A model generated the notes under the pieces. The model ran no database searches and was not told the DNA's origin. It saw only the letters and a program-made list of their open reading frames with translations. A stretch of 64,000 nucleotides of DNA. Source: Prostheceraeus crozeri. Its lineage: Eukaryota; Platyhelminthes; Polycladida; Euryleptidae. The stretch lies in contig CAJQUW010007004.1 in the NCBI GenBank assembly GCA_907163375.1, positions 1 to 64,000 of the forward strand, written 5' to 3'. Made by a program: the position numbers and the translations under genes. Positions 54,501-60,333 of the stretch are shown one piece after another; within the stretch, counting starts at the first letter, position 1; each line of letters opens with the position of its first letter.

Positions 54501-57500
54501 ATTTTACAGGAAAAAACAGACAAATTGTATCAATGCGTTCGTCACAATCTCAAATTAAAAGCTAGCAACTAGCCCCACTCACACCAATATATTTTCCTTG
54601 CGAATCCCTAGATCAACACACTTTGCACTGACGTGCCCGCCTGGTTTTCGCTCCCGTTGGATGTATGGGCTTAGAAAATCATCCCGAAAACAGTCTCAGC
54701 ACACGCTGCTCTCGAAGTAAGGGGTGAGGTGATAGAGCATTGAAGTCATTCGGACCTCCTTTCCCCTGAAAGTACAAAGTATGAGTATCCTCGAGCTAAC
54801 AGCGATTTTAAGGTGCATCAAAACTTATCGTACATCTCACCCATGCATGTAACATGTACACTAATTCTCAGAATGTTTGTCACTGTTACAGATTCATGTT
54901 GCTTGGAGGTGGTGTCCAGTACCGATCTCTAACATTTTAACCTTGTTGCAGCATCACATGACATCCAATAACATTGCATAATTCAATAAGCTTCAATGCA
55001 TATACCGCAATGTCAATGTTTAATGTGCCAATCCATTTGTATAGCGTCATAATTTTTTTAGAAATGTCAAAATTACAAAACTTGCCTAAAAAATCAAATA
55101 GAAAAGATTTTTATTTATTTTAGTTTGTTTTTGAGATTTTATGGTTGATCTATTAGTAGGTGGAAACCAAACTTCTATAGATAACTCAAAATCCGTTGTC
55201 AGATTGAAAGCGAATGATAAGATAGTAAATTCATTCCAATATTGACCAATTTACAGAAGCAATATGATGTACTCATGAGGCGAATGACAAAATATAAGTA
55301 CCGTACGTAGTAATTGTGCCAAATAAATGGGAAATTGATAATGAAAAAAAAACATATTTCCATTCACCTGGGTTGCACAGATGTCTATAGAAGTGAACGT
55401 TTCTATTGATCAGGAAAGAAAAAGCGATTGAATTCGTATTGTTATATGGCAGTGTTCTAGGAAGTGGGTATAAAGTCTAATATTCAGCGATAACTTATCA
55501 CCGGATGTGGACCAGACGGAACCCTAGGTATTGTAGCATCTTTGGTGATACTGAGTGCATGTATTCCAATGGTCTTCGGTGACACTGAAAATAAATGAGA
55601 AAAAGAACATCGCTATTACAAAGAAATATTTCTAAAAACCGATGAAAACCACGAACACCAAATTTGTTTACGAATCATCAAGGAGGACCTTTGTGGTTAT
55701 GCCCAAATATAGCTTTCTTTACATACTTAACATAAGCCATATTAGTCAGTCACAATTTGGAATGTATGTATGTTTGTAGTTTTGTCCAACACTCGAAGCA
55801 GGGGGGAAATGGACGATAAATCGGGGAGTGATGTAAGTCTGTTATAGTACTAGCATGTCCGGTAACCGGACGTTTTTCACTACTTATCTGTCAGTTAGTT
55901 TCTTGATTCTTTACTAAAGTAAAAACTGGCAGGATAATAATAATTTTGAAGTTTCTTCTATCTTATATACGAGTCTTCTAGTGTGCCAAGCATTCCGATA
56001 ATTTAGTGTGTGGTCTTTCATGTTTATCACTTTGAACCATTGGATAGATAGCTTTTAATTTTGTGACTTGTTGGCGATATTCCAATCAATTGACATCTTC
56101 CATCTAAGAAATACTTAAATTCAGTTTCATCATTTATTGCAGGTTTATCTATTACCCACATAATTTCGAATAAAAGTTTTTGTCTCGAAACTTTTTACCT
56201 GAACACATCGTAAATATTTCTTGGGAAATATAAATTTTTAGTGAAATTCTCAACAAAAAACCCGAATCAAACCGTTGGTGAAATTTGGTCGTAGAAACCC
56301 TGCTTGTAGCCATGCCATTTATTCATTCATTGTACTATTTATATTTTTCCGAATGTGGAGGCCTTGGAAATGGAAGTGACGCATTACGAGGCTCATAATG
56401 ATCTATTAGCACGAGGCCTTTCGTCCAATCTCAACGGGTGCTAACTTTGGACAGAAACAAATCTTAGATGCAAACTTAGATATAAAATTTCCTAAGTATC
56501 TGTTATGAATAATTCAAATTTTATATCTAAGTTTGCATCTAAGATTTGTTTCTGTCCAAAGTTAGCACCCGTTGAGATTGGACGAAAGGCCTCGTGCTAA
56601 TAGATCATTATGAATTTCGTGGCTCTTTTTATTTATAAACTATCAAAAGGGGATTCATTTTTTAAAGCATTACGAGGCGTTGTTATTGGTATGGTCATAG
56701 AGATGTAAGTTACTGACATTTCATTTCATCAATTTGGACACCAAGAATTATGTGATCTGATCAACATCAGTTGCGCATGAAATTCCATCCTTAAAGTTGA
56801 CATTTCGCGCTCATAAAGCTTTGCTTACTGTTGTGAATGAATTCATGTAATAGACTTGAATTGTAAAACTGAGAGTGCTTGTTAGGTAGTGCCGCATATG
56901 ATTGTACCATTAATATGTATTCGGATGTTCTTATTGTATTAGCTTGCATCGATATCAAAAATATATGTGTATCAACCGATTGCGAGTAAGAGGAAGACAA
57001 GATTTTGGATTAGGTATCGAGTGCAGTTGAAAGGACTTCCTATTGGATAAATCATTGCAGAGATCGCGTCGCTTGATAATTGAAAAGTGGGATAATATGA
57101 GAACATAAATAACTGCAGGGCAAGCCGGTGAAAGGACATTGACCTGACGAAGCTTTTCATCTTGCCAAGTCAACATTATCGGTCGATAAAGGCAAATAAA
57201 TTATCCGAGGGATATTAATGAGATGATCATTCAAATTTTCTCATGTTCAAACATGTATCTTTTACTCGTCAAAAGCAGAATAAATTGCTTCTTCGCGATA
57301 TACGTCAATCAATAAACAACAATGAAATTAAATAAATGATAGATCAAATTGCCATGCAAAAGATGTGCGGCTGGTATTATTCGAACCTACGACCAAGGTT
57401 AACTACACCTGTACTCTAACCAACCGAGCTACGAGCCACTTATGCGACTGTGTCAATTGGCAGGATCAAACCCTCACTACCACACATCAGTTGTCATAGC

Positions 57501-60106
57501 AATTATAATTAATGAATAAAAAGCTCGTCATTGTGACCGGCGACATTAAGGCAAGTAGCGTGTATTGATTGTCCACCAAAAAAGAAAGTCTTCTCTTAGT
57601 TATCTTAGCATAAATTATGAAATCTAGTTTTCTACTTTATTAATTTGAAAATACTTTCTTATATGTCCAAGTCATTAAAAAAATAAGCATTAATTTATCT
57701 GCATACTAATTTAAAATAAAACTAGCGCTATCCACTTATTAATTGTGTCAGCCCATCAGTGCGCCAAAAGAACACAATCGGTGAGATGCACATCTTAAAA
57801 TGCATTGTAATTGTTGAATGATAGTTGTCTGTCAGTAAGTTCATACTGCCAATTGTGCTTGTTTCCTAGTTTCCCGAGTCAGCACAACTTACCATTGTTT
57901 ATAGAATGTGATAAAAGAGTACAGTACCTTTCGATAGATCACCTTGAAGAATTCAATGAAGACGAAGATGCGTGCTACGTCCGTTCATATCCGTATTTTT
58001 TCTTCATACACGTTTAGCGAGGGAGTTGATTCATAGTTGATTGCATTAATCTGATGTATGAACAACAAGTGAATCGTGGAGCGATATTTCATATGAAATT
58101 GAATGTAAGCATCGATTATGGCTCAATAGGTTTCAACACAAAATTCTAGTTCTTGTCATGTTGTTTGAATGTTTATGTAATAACCCTGCTCTGTGTGCTC
58201 TTTTGCTAAGGTGAGCTGAGTCGATGGATCCCGCCTATCGATTTGCATAAAACATAGCCTAATAAAGCACAAAGCTGAGTTAATGTGAATGGTGTCGAAT
58301 TGTAATCGATATTATTGGCCTTTCCCAATTGGCTTGTTTCAAGATGAGTAAGATTGAGTGACTTACTTCAGATCGATTGCTGTCTTGATACTTAGTGAGC
58401 TGTAAACCTATTAAACTTCTATGATTTCATTTGGAGTAGAATAGAAGGTTATGACTTACATGTTATTTCCTCCGGGAAGTCAATTCAATCAACCATTTCA
58501 TGACAAGAGTCATGAAATTCGAAGGAGCATGAATGCTACTCGGACACATTGTATTATTGTGCTGCTGTAAGAAAAAAATATTTTTAATCAAATCAGGAAG
58601 CGACGACTGGGCGATACGACGATAGGCTTCTTTGAACACATGATCAAATAGAAAGTTGAGATTCAAGCGTGATGACATACAGGGGTGTGGAAACGAATTA
58701 ACCACCAGGAGGCATATTATTTCATAGAATTTCTTCTCCATCACATGATGTCCATTTTTGCTGAATCATCGAAAAAAGTTGCATTCTTTATCTGAACGTC
58801 AAGCGAATGACGTGAATGGCCTGCATCATTGAATTTGCGTATCCCACACGACGATTATGAGCACTCTGAATGATTCAAGGGAATCCAGTCGGCAGGCGTT
58901 TGATGTTCGATTCGAAGAGTACTTCATATTTCTAAATTAAGCCACTATAATTTTTAGACTATGTTTGTTGACTTCTTTTGGATAATTATGAAGACACAAA
59001 ACATAAAATTTGTCCTTAACACGAATTTTGATAATTATTTCAAAGAAAAGACAGACTTTATCCTGCAAAAGCAAATCCGTATTTGTCTGCATGATGTCAT
59101 TAACACCATTGTACAACATCATCAAGGGGAGGAGAGGGGAAAATGTTACATTCCATGATAATATATAAATTAATAAAACAAAAACAGTAATTCATCGATC
59201 TTCACTGGAATAACGTGCTATGTAGGAACGTTTGAAGAATGGTTAATACTATGAAGTCCGAAGTTTTTAACGAACACAAAAAAATGGAAAGAAAGTGTTT
59301 ATATTTCCAAGCAATGACAATCAGGCAAGTACAGCATACTGTTCACATGACACATAAAGCTGGAAGCGTACGCTTTCTCAGAAAATAATGTTTTAGTGCA
59401 GAGTATCGAGGCTAGAAACAGTGTACGACGATCGAAGGATGCTGAATGCGAATGCATAATATAAACATATTATGTTTATCATCAATCAGTTGAGGTGAAT
59501 GCATTGGGCATGCTGAAGATTGTCGAACTCAGTGAAGATTGGAGGATCAAATCCAGGGGAAATTATGAAGACAAAATGAGCCTCACAGAGTACGAGTGGC
59601 TGCTCAAAACTGAAAAGGTCTGACAGGAAGCAGAATGCCATGACGCTGAGATGTCAGGCGATGAGTAGAATATGCATGTAGACATTACTAGCGACCTGTA
59701 AACTAGTAATAATCCTAAACGTGTGTAACTGCCATTTTGCAATTATGTAGAGTAAATTTGAATCCGTAAATGCGTATTTCCTCTTGTTCTCAAATGGTGA
59801 GTCATTTTACCTACGTTGCATTAAGAGCATATTTTCATGTAATGTTTCAACACCCGGTTTCAAGTCATTGTCTTTTACCCACAGGAAGCCAATATAATCG
59901 ACTTAATGGACGCTCCTGTGCCTTCCTCAGACAACTTCGGTGACTTCCAGACTGCTGATTCTCCATCCTCTGGTGCTGGTATTGTTTCTCCGTCTACTGA
60001 CGCTGACGAAGCTGGAGTTGGAGGATGGGATAGTTTCGTATCGGCGCGCACTGACAAGTCCAGTCTTTCCCCCACACATTCTATCCCTTCCACCCAGAAC
60101 AAGTGA
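9546..60106 (+). CDS. CLINT1: Epsin-related clathrin adaptor (CLINT1 / epsinR / lqfR family), six exons
   Basis: Joining 9546-9592, 9978-10179, 11193-11331, 23206-23539, 53067-53352 and 59885-60106 gives an uninterrupted 409-residue frame with GT-AG introns (385, 1013, 11874, 29527 and 6532 bp; phases 2,0,1,2,0). Residues about 1-135 form the ENTH domain, with family hallmarks TNVVMNYTEVESKVREATN, KNWRRVYKSLLLLNYL and FVDEHGKDQGIN. The KKAKKNKDKY stretch follows. The rest is low-complexity linker with short adaptor-binding motifs near the end. In animals this family binds phosphoinositides, clathrin and AP-1/GGA ears and works at the trans-Golgi network and endosomes. The tail is much shorter than the roughly 600-residue vertebrate protein. 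The true start may lie in an upstream exon. The exon chain is secure; both termini are less so. Confidence 0.92.
9978..10179 (+). CDS. CLINT1: epsinR exon 2 (ENTH core)
   Basis: Residues 16-83. Starts after CTTCTACAG; the first base completes a Val codon, giving DKVTNVVMNY. Contains VREATNDESWGPHG, a TFTYEHFPEVMGMMWKRM helix and KNWRRVYK, all strongly conserved in ENTH domains of the epsinR type. Ends AAA|GTAAGT, phase 0. Confidence 0.95.
10330..10391. repeat. Tandem duplication, 2 x 31 bp
   Basis: Perfect 31-bp direct repeat (10330-10360 and 10361-10391) starting GTCAATAATGTGTTAAGG, within intron 2. Confidence 0.95.
10640..10990 (+). pseudogene. Non-LTR retrotransposon fragment (C-terminal tail of RT ORF) in intron 2
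   Basis: Plus-strand fragment. One frame reads NRRITELREEAGLKK, then KVVERRLRCAGHVVRME; after a frameshift near 10790 the next frame reads RAVKRVEEMDDTLTRRGRPRMRRRD. The order R.LRW.GHV.RM followed by a RRGRPR...W-type block is the signature of the region downstream of the reverse transcriptase in many animal LINEs. The RT itself is missing, so this is a short 5'-truncated copy. Confidence 0.7.
11193..11331 (+). CDS. CLINT1: epsinR exon 3 (ENTH C-terminal helices)
   Basis: Residues 84-129 plus one base. Acceptor TCCTTTACAG, first codon AGT. Encodes SLLLLNYLLRNGSERCVTSA, then HIYDLRTLENYQFVDEHGKDQGIN, near-identical in character to fly and vertebrate epsinR. Donor A|GTAAGT at 11332, phase 1. 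Confidence 0.96.
11370..11930 (-). other. Two overlapping unrecognised minus-strand frames in intron 3
   Basis: Frames at 11571-11930 (119 residues, with a Cys-rich LWELYCEGCFSELSKEKC stretch) and 11375-11644 (89 residues, Lys-rich) overlap and could be one decayed frame with a frameshift. No family was recognised. It may be a mobile-element remnant or chance. Confidence 0.2.
12080..12300 (+). pseudogene. Probable LINE 3'-coding tail fragment
   Basis: A G+C-rich patch in AT-rich intron 3. The plus frame reads IVTDRASDRRAWTALVRDSA then a stop. The A.DR..W..LV pattern is the usual extreme C-terminus of RTE/Jockey-like LINE proteins and matches the ending of the fragment at 26158-26866. Only this tail is recognisable. 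Confidence 0.4.
13057..14099 (+). pseudogene. DD41D mariner transposase with one frameshift
   Basis: Starts at ATG 13057 (MLSLEDRIEAVVLMI). A one-base frameshift around 13130-13136 moves to the frame that stays open to TGA 14097-14099. The N-terminal half has the paired helix-turn-helix region including TGSVEDLPRTGRPS. The catalytic triad is visible: FSDEATF, QQDDAPPHW and SPDITPLDYYLW. Counting from the first Asp of QQDD to the last Asp of SPDITPLD leaves 41 residues between, i.e. DD41D, the spacing of the rosa-like clade rather than classic D34D mariner. Apart from the frameshift the frame is intact. Confidence 0.9.
14360..16507. mobile_element. Non-autonomous CAG...CTG element with 6-bp TSD, inserted in the mariner
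   Basis: Inverted termini CAGGGTGGCGGCC (14360-14372) and GGCCGCCACCCTG (16495-16507), 13 bp perfect. TATGTA flanks both ends (14354-14359 and 16508-16513). Near both ends are G+C-rich CCCGGGAAT words. Inside is about 2.1 kb of AT-rich sequence with only short frames and no transposase. A diverged copy of its right-hand 370 bp lies at 20440-20827. Confidence 0.8.
16604..20439. other. Intron 3 sequence without recognisable features
   Basis: AT-rich intron. Short frames (for example 17178-17375, 18596-18799 and 19807-19992) lack motifs and splice-bounded structure. No repeat with matched ends was found by eye. Confidence 0.5.
20440..20827. mobile_element. Right-end copy of the 14360-16507 element
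   Basis: Aligns along its length with 16125-16507, sharing blocks such as GAAAACTGAG, TTCACGTCAAAATTTG and GATGAAATAGCCCGGGAAT, and ending in the same GGCCGCCACCCTG. No left terminus or target duplication was seen, so it looks like a truncated or diverged relic. Confidence 0.85.
21217..21275. repeat. SINE end fragment
   Basis: Contains the AATGAAGTAAAATAGACGAT...ATCAAATTGTCACG end shared with the tRNA-derived repeats at 30365 and 57320, then a short GCGCCTGGTAGGAT piece resembling the tRNA 3' arm. The rest is missing. Confidence 0.5.
21319..21411. repeat. Six-unit minisatellite, alternating 16 and 15 bp
   Basis: Units such as ACTTTCCGCTGAGTGG, ATTTTCGGTAAGTGG and ACATTCTGGTGAATGG each end in (A/G)A(G/A)TGG and alternate in length 16,15,16,15,16,15. 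The higher-order period is 31 bp. Located in intron 3. Confidence 0.9.
21412..23205. other. Distal intron 3, nothing recognised
   Basis: AT-rich sequence up to the exon 4 acceptor (TATTCTTTTCAG ending at 23205). No repeat structure or coding signal was identified. Confidence 0.5.
23206..23539 (+). CDS. CLINT1: epsinR exon 4 (basic conserved extension and start of linker)
   Basis: The first two bases complete an Ile codon, then RHKVKDTIEFIQNDDRLRDE and RKKAKKNKDKYTGL follow, the conserved end of the ENTH unit in epsinR proteins. The remainder (to about residue 240) is polar linker with YYGDRYDDEP and DVIDKVKDIW, matching the position of the family's SDRIGSTIDD-type region. Donor TACAG|GTAAAT at 23540, phase 2. 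Confidence 0.96.
23540..26157. other. Proximal intron 4, low-complexity patches
   Basis: No coding signal. A patch around 24545-24690 is built of AATTGCAATTAC / TAATTGTAAT words. A short hairpin lies at about 24959-24981 (CCTCGAT...ATCGAGG), the kind of sequence seen at transposon ends, but a partner end was not found. Confidence 0.45.
26158..26866 (-). pseudogene. 5'-truncated non-LTR retrotransposon, C-terminal RT region
   Basis: A single open minus-strand frame of about 235 residues. It begins in the thumb-proximal region (GLQVNYSKTKLMM, then NFIYLGSKISRRGGIDEE) and continues through LLYGSETWPLS, RRMRWLGHMFRMP, RGRPHTRWMDVVVEDLNQLG and a DRPSWRRMVSRAAST tail before the stop at 26158. This order is diagnostic for RTE/Jockey-like LINEs. 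The catalytic palm is lost by 5' truncation at about 26866, where AATTAATCTAATC begins. The frame has no stop or frameshift, so the copy is fairly young. Confidence 0.88.
26867..30364. other. Intron 4 without supported genes
   Basis: AT-rich. One G+C-rich patch is listed separately. Around 28976-29005 the words TATCCATGACTACAGTATACATGACTACAG form a small duplication. No coding exon could be supported. Confidence 0.45.
27617..27770. repeat. GCG-rich repeat patch, probable transposon end
   Basis: Stands out from AT-rich surroundings. ACGCGTCC-type words occur in both orientations (CGTCCCACGCGTCC and GACGCGTGGGACCACGCGTCC), followed by two AAGTGAAACG words. It has the look of a DNA-transposon terminus with subterminal repeats, but no matching second end was found. 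Confidence 0.4.
30365..30526 (+). repeat. tRNA-derived repeat, copy A, with inverted flanks
   Basis: A tRNA-like core (30413-30485) with A-box TAGCTCAATTGCTAGA, B-box GGTTCGAATC and acceptor halves GCGGCTT / CAGCC. It is flanked by inverted arms: TAGAATGAAGTGAAATAAAC at the left and its complement ending TTTATTTCATTCTA at the right. Mismatched stems and an ambiguous anticodon loop (CTAGTTA) argue against a working tRNA gene. Confidence 0.7.
30541..30780 (-). repeat. tRNA-derived SINE, copy B
   Basis: Minus-strand tRNA-like part (about 30543-30625, with GACTCGAACCTGCGATCCCA on the plus strand) followed by a body containing GTGTCAATTGGCAGGAT and CTCATCAGTTGT, shared with the copy at 57320-57580. 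Anticodon-loop region is CTAATTA. Confidence 0.7.
30812..30945 (-). repeat. tRNA-derived SINE, copy C
   Basis: Begins with the family end TAGAATGAAATGAAATGAAC, then a minus-strand tRNA-like core (plus-strand GGACTCGAACCTACGACTCC ... CAACTGAGCTACGAAC). The shared body seen in copies B and D is missing here; a different repeat begins at 30961. Confidence 0.7.
30961..31424. mobile_element. MITE with ACCG...CGGT inverted ends
   Basis: Left end ACCGCATATACTCGCCTATA followed by GGTCGA; right end TCGACTTATGGGCAGGTATATACGGT, an imperfect inverted repeat of about 26 bp. Further CCTATA(A/G)GTCGA(C/G)(A/C)CC words occur in both halves. It is 464 bp with no coding capacity. A target duplication could not be assigned. 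Confidence 0.7.
31445..31852. repeat. Possible MITE, short inverted ends
   Basis: Ends GGGTTTGTAATAAAACTCGC (31445 on) and, inverted, CTTACGAGTTTTATTATAAA to 31852. The interior has two related GACGGGTTTTAT / GGCGGGTTATG words. Similar in style to the preceding element but not clearly related. Confidence 0.45.
31853..34988. other. Intron 4, unrecognised
   Basis: AT-rich. An open minus frame at 32065-32397 (110 residues, acidic YIDEEVECEREEIEEKHDYD stretch) has no recognised domain. A tandem duplication at 33309-33428 is listed separately. Nothing else was supported. Confidence 0.4.
33309..33428. repeat. Imperfect tandem duplication of about 74 bp
   Basis: GAAAACTGACTATGTAAGCC...ATGAGGCTTCAGACTC recurs as GAAACTGACTTAATGTGCC...ATGAGGCTTCAGACTC. 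Confidence 0.75.
34989..36712 (+). repeat. Five same-strand copies of GTCGGTTACRGGACA
   Basis: Copies at 34989-35003, 35010-35024, 36499-36513 (GTCGGTCACGGGACA), 36675-36689 and 36698-36712 (ATCGGTTACAGGACA). Two pairs are spaced 21-23 bp apart, 1.7 kb from each other, with a single copy between. The word is G+C-rich against an AT-rich background. It may mark the ends or subterminal sites of an element, although the copies are direct, not inverted. Confidence 0.8.
36713..38412. other. Intron 4, unrecognised
   Basis: AT-rich; a 90-residue frame at 36977-37249 lacks motifs. No repeats with matched ends were seen. Confidence 0.45.
38419..39901. mobile_element. Non-autonomous CAG...CTG element with 6-bp TSD
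   Basis: Inverted ends CAGGGTGTCCA (38419-38429) and TGGACACCCTG (39891-39901), flanked by ATCACA on both sides (38413-38418 and 39902-39907). It is 1,483 bp; the longest frame (38607-38840) has no known domain. Subterminal GTACGTGAAT / AAAATGTACGTG words are inverted near the two ends. Confidence 0.8.
39908..41542. other. Intron 4, unrecognised
   Basis: AT-rich sequence with small minus-strand frames (40477-40668 and 40953-41144) that show no motif. Confidence 0.45.
41543..41977 (+). pseudogene. Possible reverse-transcriptase fragment
   Basis: A 144-residue open frame beginning MADDTVLLSFSLDTACHHL, which resembles the (Y/F)ADDTVLLS catalytic motif of LINE reverse transcriptases and the segment after it (ending near KCGV). 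The remaining 100 residues are not recognisable. The ATG may be internal to a truncated copy. The match rests on one short motif. Confidence 0.35.
41978..43259. other. Intron 4, unrecognised
   Basis: AT-rich. GTGGACACCCTCA at about 42613-42625 resembles the terminus of the 38419-39901 element but no partner end was found. Confidence 0.4.
43260..44184 (-). other. Chain of overlapping minus-strand frames, possible decayed coding region
   Basis: Four minus-strand frames (43933-44184, 43658-43939, 43417-43626 and 43260-43469) tile nearly the whole 925 bp, each shifting frame from the last. That pattern suggests a protein-coding remnant broken by frameshifts. The peptides (for example FLDYINYSQIFKYSILYWN and RYECIEASAVQFEHLRKNVE) were not matched to a family. 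Confidence 0.25.
44185..45117. other. Intron 4, one B-box-like word
   Basis: AT-rich. GGGTTCGAATCTTCCTG near 44370 resembles a tRNA B-box but no A-box or cloverleaf is present. GATTCCGGTTCCACTCCG near 45060 is G+C-rich and may be a transposon end. Confidence 0.35.
45640..46900 (+). pseudogene. Decayed mariner-like transposase
   Basis: Plus-strand fragments in several frames. N-terminal: TKLEIVQMVY, TLETFNTNHKITRNQFSVRS and VTRLISKFEKTE (helix-turn-helix region). Then SFSIPERSVRR. Catalytic part: SDEAYFCLDGAVYRHNCIIW (first Asp, about 46363-46425), SLYSQKACICTAFSAT, QHDGAPLQYSRTVREML (second Asp, about 46599) and PSRSPDLSPPDFWLWRMLKS (third Asp). C-terminal: SHPVRRLQLVT near 46850. Multiple stops and frameshifts show long decay. 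Confidence 0.8.
46295..46362 (-). repeat. tRNA-like insertion in the transposase remnant
   Basis: Minus-strand sequence with an A-box-like TGGCTTGTGGTAGACTG and a B-box-like GGTTCAGATC in tRNA order. It sits directly before the SDEAYF motif of the decayed transposase. Different from the SINE family at 30 kb. Too degenerate to be a gene. Confidence 0.45.
47101..50118. other. Intron 4, unrecognised
   Basis: AT-rich. Minus frames at 48858-49118 and 49135-49320 have no motif. A G+C-richer CTTCCGGGTATAAC...GAACCGGAACTGAG patch at about 47507-47575 is unexplained. Confidence 0.4.
50121..51129 (+). mobile_element. Internally deleted Tc1/mariner element with TA duplication
   Basis: Inverted ends of about 56 bp: left CCAGGTGTCCATTAAGTCTA..., right inverse CCGAGTGTCTATAAAGTCTG..., sharing GAACCATAGGAA and AAGAAAATGT blocks with about a dozen mismatches. 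TA flanks both ends (50119-50120 and 51130-51131), the standard target duplication. At 1,009 bp it is shorter than an active element; the N-terminal half of the transposase was not found. Confidence 0.82.
50560..50860 (+). pseudogene. Mariner-like transposase remnant
   Basis: Inside the preceding element. One frame gives YLEML-like HMEMLQKQLLPQLDAAIL; after a frameshift near 50684 the next gives QQDGAPPYYAIKDRNWLNET then YDNWIVRRGTVKSAP, which is the second catalytic Asp region and the stretch leading to the third. The expected PPRSPD block reads APKEFRPNSG, so the third Asp is lost. Confidence 0.8.
51843..52400. repeat. Diverged direct duplication, unit of about 380 bp
   Basis: AGGAACACTCGAAGATGCGAAGT...GACCCAG near 51843 recurs as AGAAACACCCGAAGGTGTGAAGT...GACCCAG near 52227. 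Each is followed by an AGCCCTG word and, later, a (C/G)AAATTCT word. The second copy holds a 69-residue frame without known motifs (52336-52545). It could be two copies of a mobile-element end or an old tandem repeat. Confidence 0.5.
53067..53352 (+). CDS. CLINT1: epsinR exon 5 (Ser/Gly/Arg-rich linker)
   Basis: Residues 241-336. Acceptor TCATTTTTCAG; the first base completes Ser after the exon 4 donor, giving NEDYSDDDNNVVSEEYDYRG. Low-complexity and polar, with an RGRGGG stretch (about 292-297) and a Pro-rich end (NPAPLTPPTGRSK). No folded domain. Both alternative frames are also open here, so frame choice rests on the phase match at both splice sites. Donor AAG|GTGAGA, phase 0. It is separated from exon 4 by 29.5 kb, so skipped small exons cannot be excluded. 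Confidence 0.85.
53353..56380. other. Proximal intron 5, unrecognised
   Basis: AT-rich sequence with no element ends matched by eye. GTCCGGTAACCGGAC at about 55859-55873 is a short palindrome. Confidence 0.45.
56394..56612. repeat. Perfect 97-bp inverted repeat with 25-bp loop
   Basis: Arms 56394-56490 and 56516-56612 are exact reverse complements over 97 bp, starting CATAATGATCTATTAGCACG. The spacer is TTCCTAAGT...AATTC. GCATTACGAGGC occurs as a direct repeat outside it (56381-56392 and 56667-56678). A similar CTAATAGCACGAGGCTCTTC word is found at about 25724, suggesting a family. Probably a foldback/MITE-type element; transcribed, it would form a long hairpin within intron 5. Confidence 0.95.
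57320..57580 (-). repeat. tRNA-derived SINE, copy D (most complete)
   Basis: From 57320: family end AATGAAATTAAATAAATGAT...ATCAAATTGCCATG, then a minus-strand tRNA-like core (about 57363-57440; A-box TAGCTCGGTTGGTTAGAG, B-box GGTTCGAATA, acceptor halves GTGGCTC / CAGCCGC), then the body GTGTCAATTGGCAGGATCAA...GCGTGTATTGATTGTCC. Read on the minus strand, the body precedes the tRNA part, unlike a standard SINE with a 5' tRNA head. Confidence 0.75.
57581..59884. other. Distal intron 5, unrecognised
   Basis: AT-rich. A 93-residue minus frame at 58463-58744 (containing FLFDHVFKEAYRRIAQ) and a 68-residue plus frame at 57811-58017 were inspected; neither matches a family or has splice phases fitting the epsinR chain. 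Confidence 0.4.
59885..60106 (+). CDS. CLINT1: epsinR exon 6 (clathrin/adaptor-ear motifs, possible C-terminus)
   Basis: Residues 337-409 then TGA. Acceptor TTTTACCCACAG. Begins EANIIDLMDAPVP, a clathrin-box-like IIDLM with the same placement as DLVDLFD-type motifs in epsinR. Then SDNFGDFQTA (FGDF at 354-357, like the acidic-Phe motifs that bind AP-1/GGA ears) and GGWDSF (382-387). The end STQNK is followed by TGA at 60104-60106, and CAA|GTGAGA across the stop is a good 5' splice site. Termination here is supported by AATAAA at 60328-60333; continuation by the short tail relative to vertebrate relatives. Confidence 0.88.
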   Translation, partial: EANIIDLMDAPVPSSDNFGDFQTADSPSSGAGIVSPSTDADEAGVGGWDSFVSARTDKSSLSPTHSIPSTQNK

Positions 60107-60327
60107 GATGGCAGTATATGTATTCACCAAATTGTCCGACTAATTTGTAACTTTTCCATGAGCCGAGCAAGGCTCCAAAACAAAATAGTCGGGGTATTAT
60201 TTTCATTTGAACATTGAGAAAGCTGAAATTCTTTTCTGCATTTTCTATTAAAGATGTAGAAAGAAGAAGAAACTATTCTTCTACGTACACTTTGGTAATG
60301 ACCATTGAAAATAATAGCAGGACTTTG

Positions 60328-60333
60328 AATAAA
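60328..60333 (+). promoter_or_regulatory. Candidate polyadenylation signal AATAAA
   Basis: AATAAA 222 bp after the exon 6 TGA, with a weaker ATTAAA at 60247-60252. Position suits a short 3' untranslated region if the gene ends at exon 6. The hexamer is common by chance in AT-rich DNA. Confidence 0.4.

Noticed and set aside
57363-57440. A functional tRNA gene on the minus strand
   Set aside because: Part of the same repeat family with a shared 140-bp body; the loop and acceptor pairs are degenerate.
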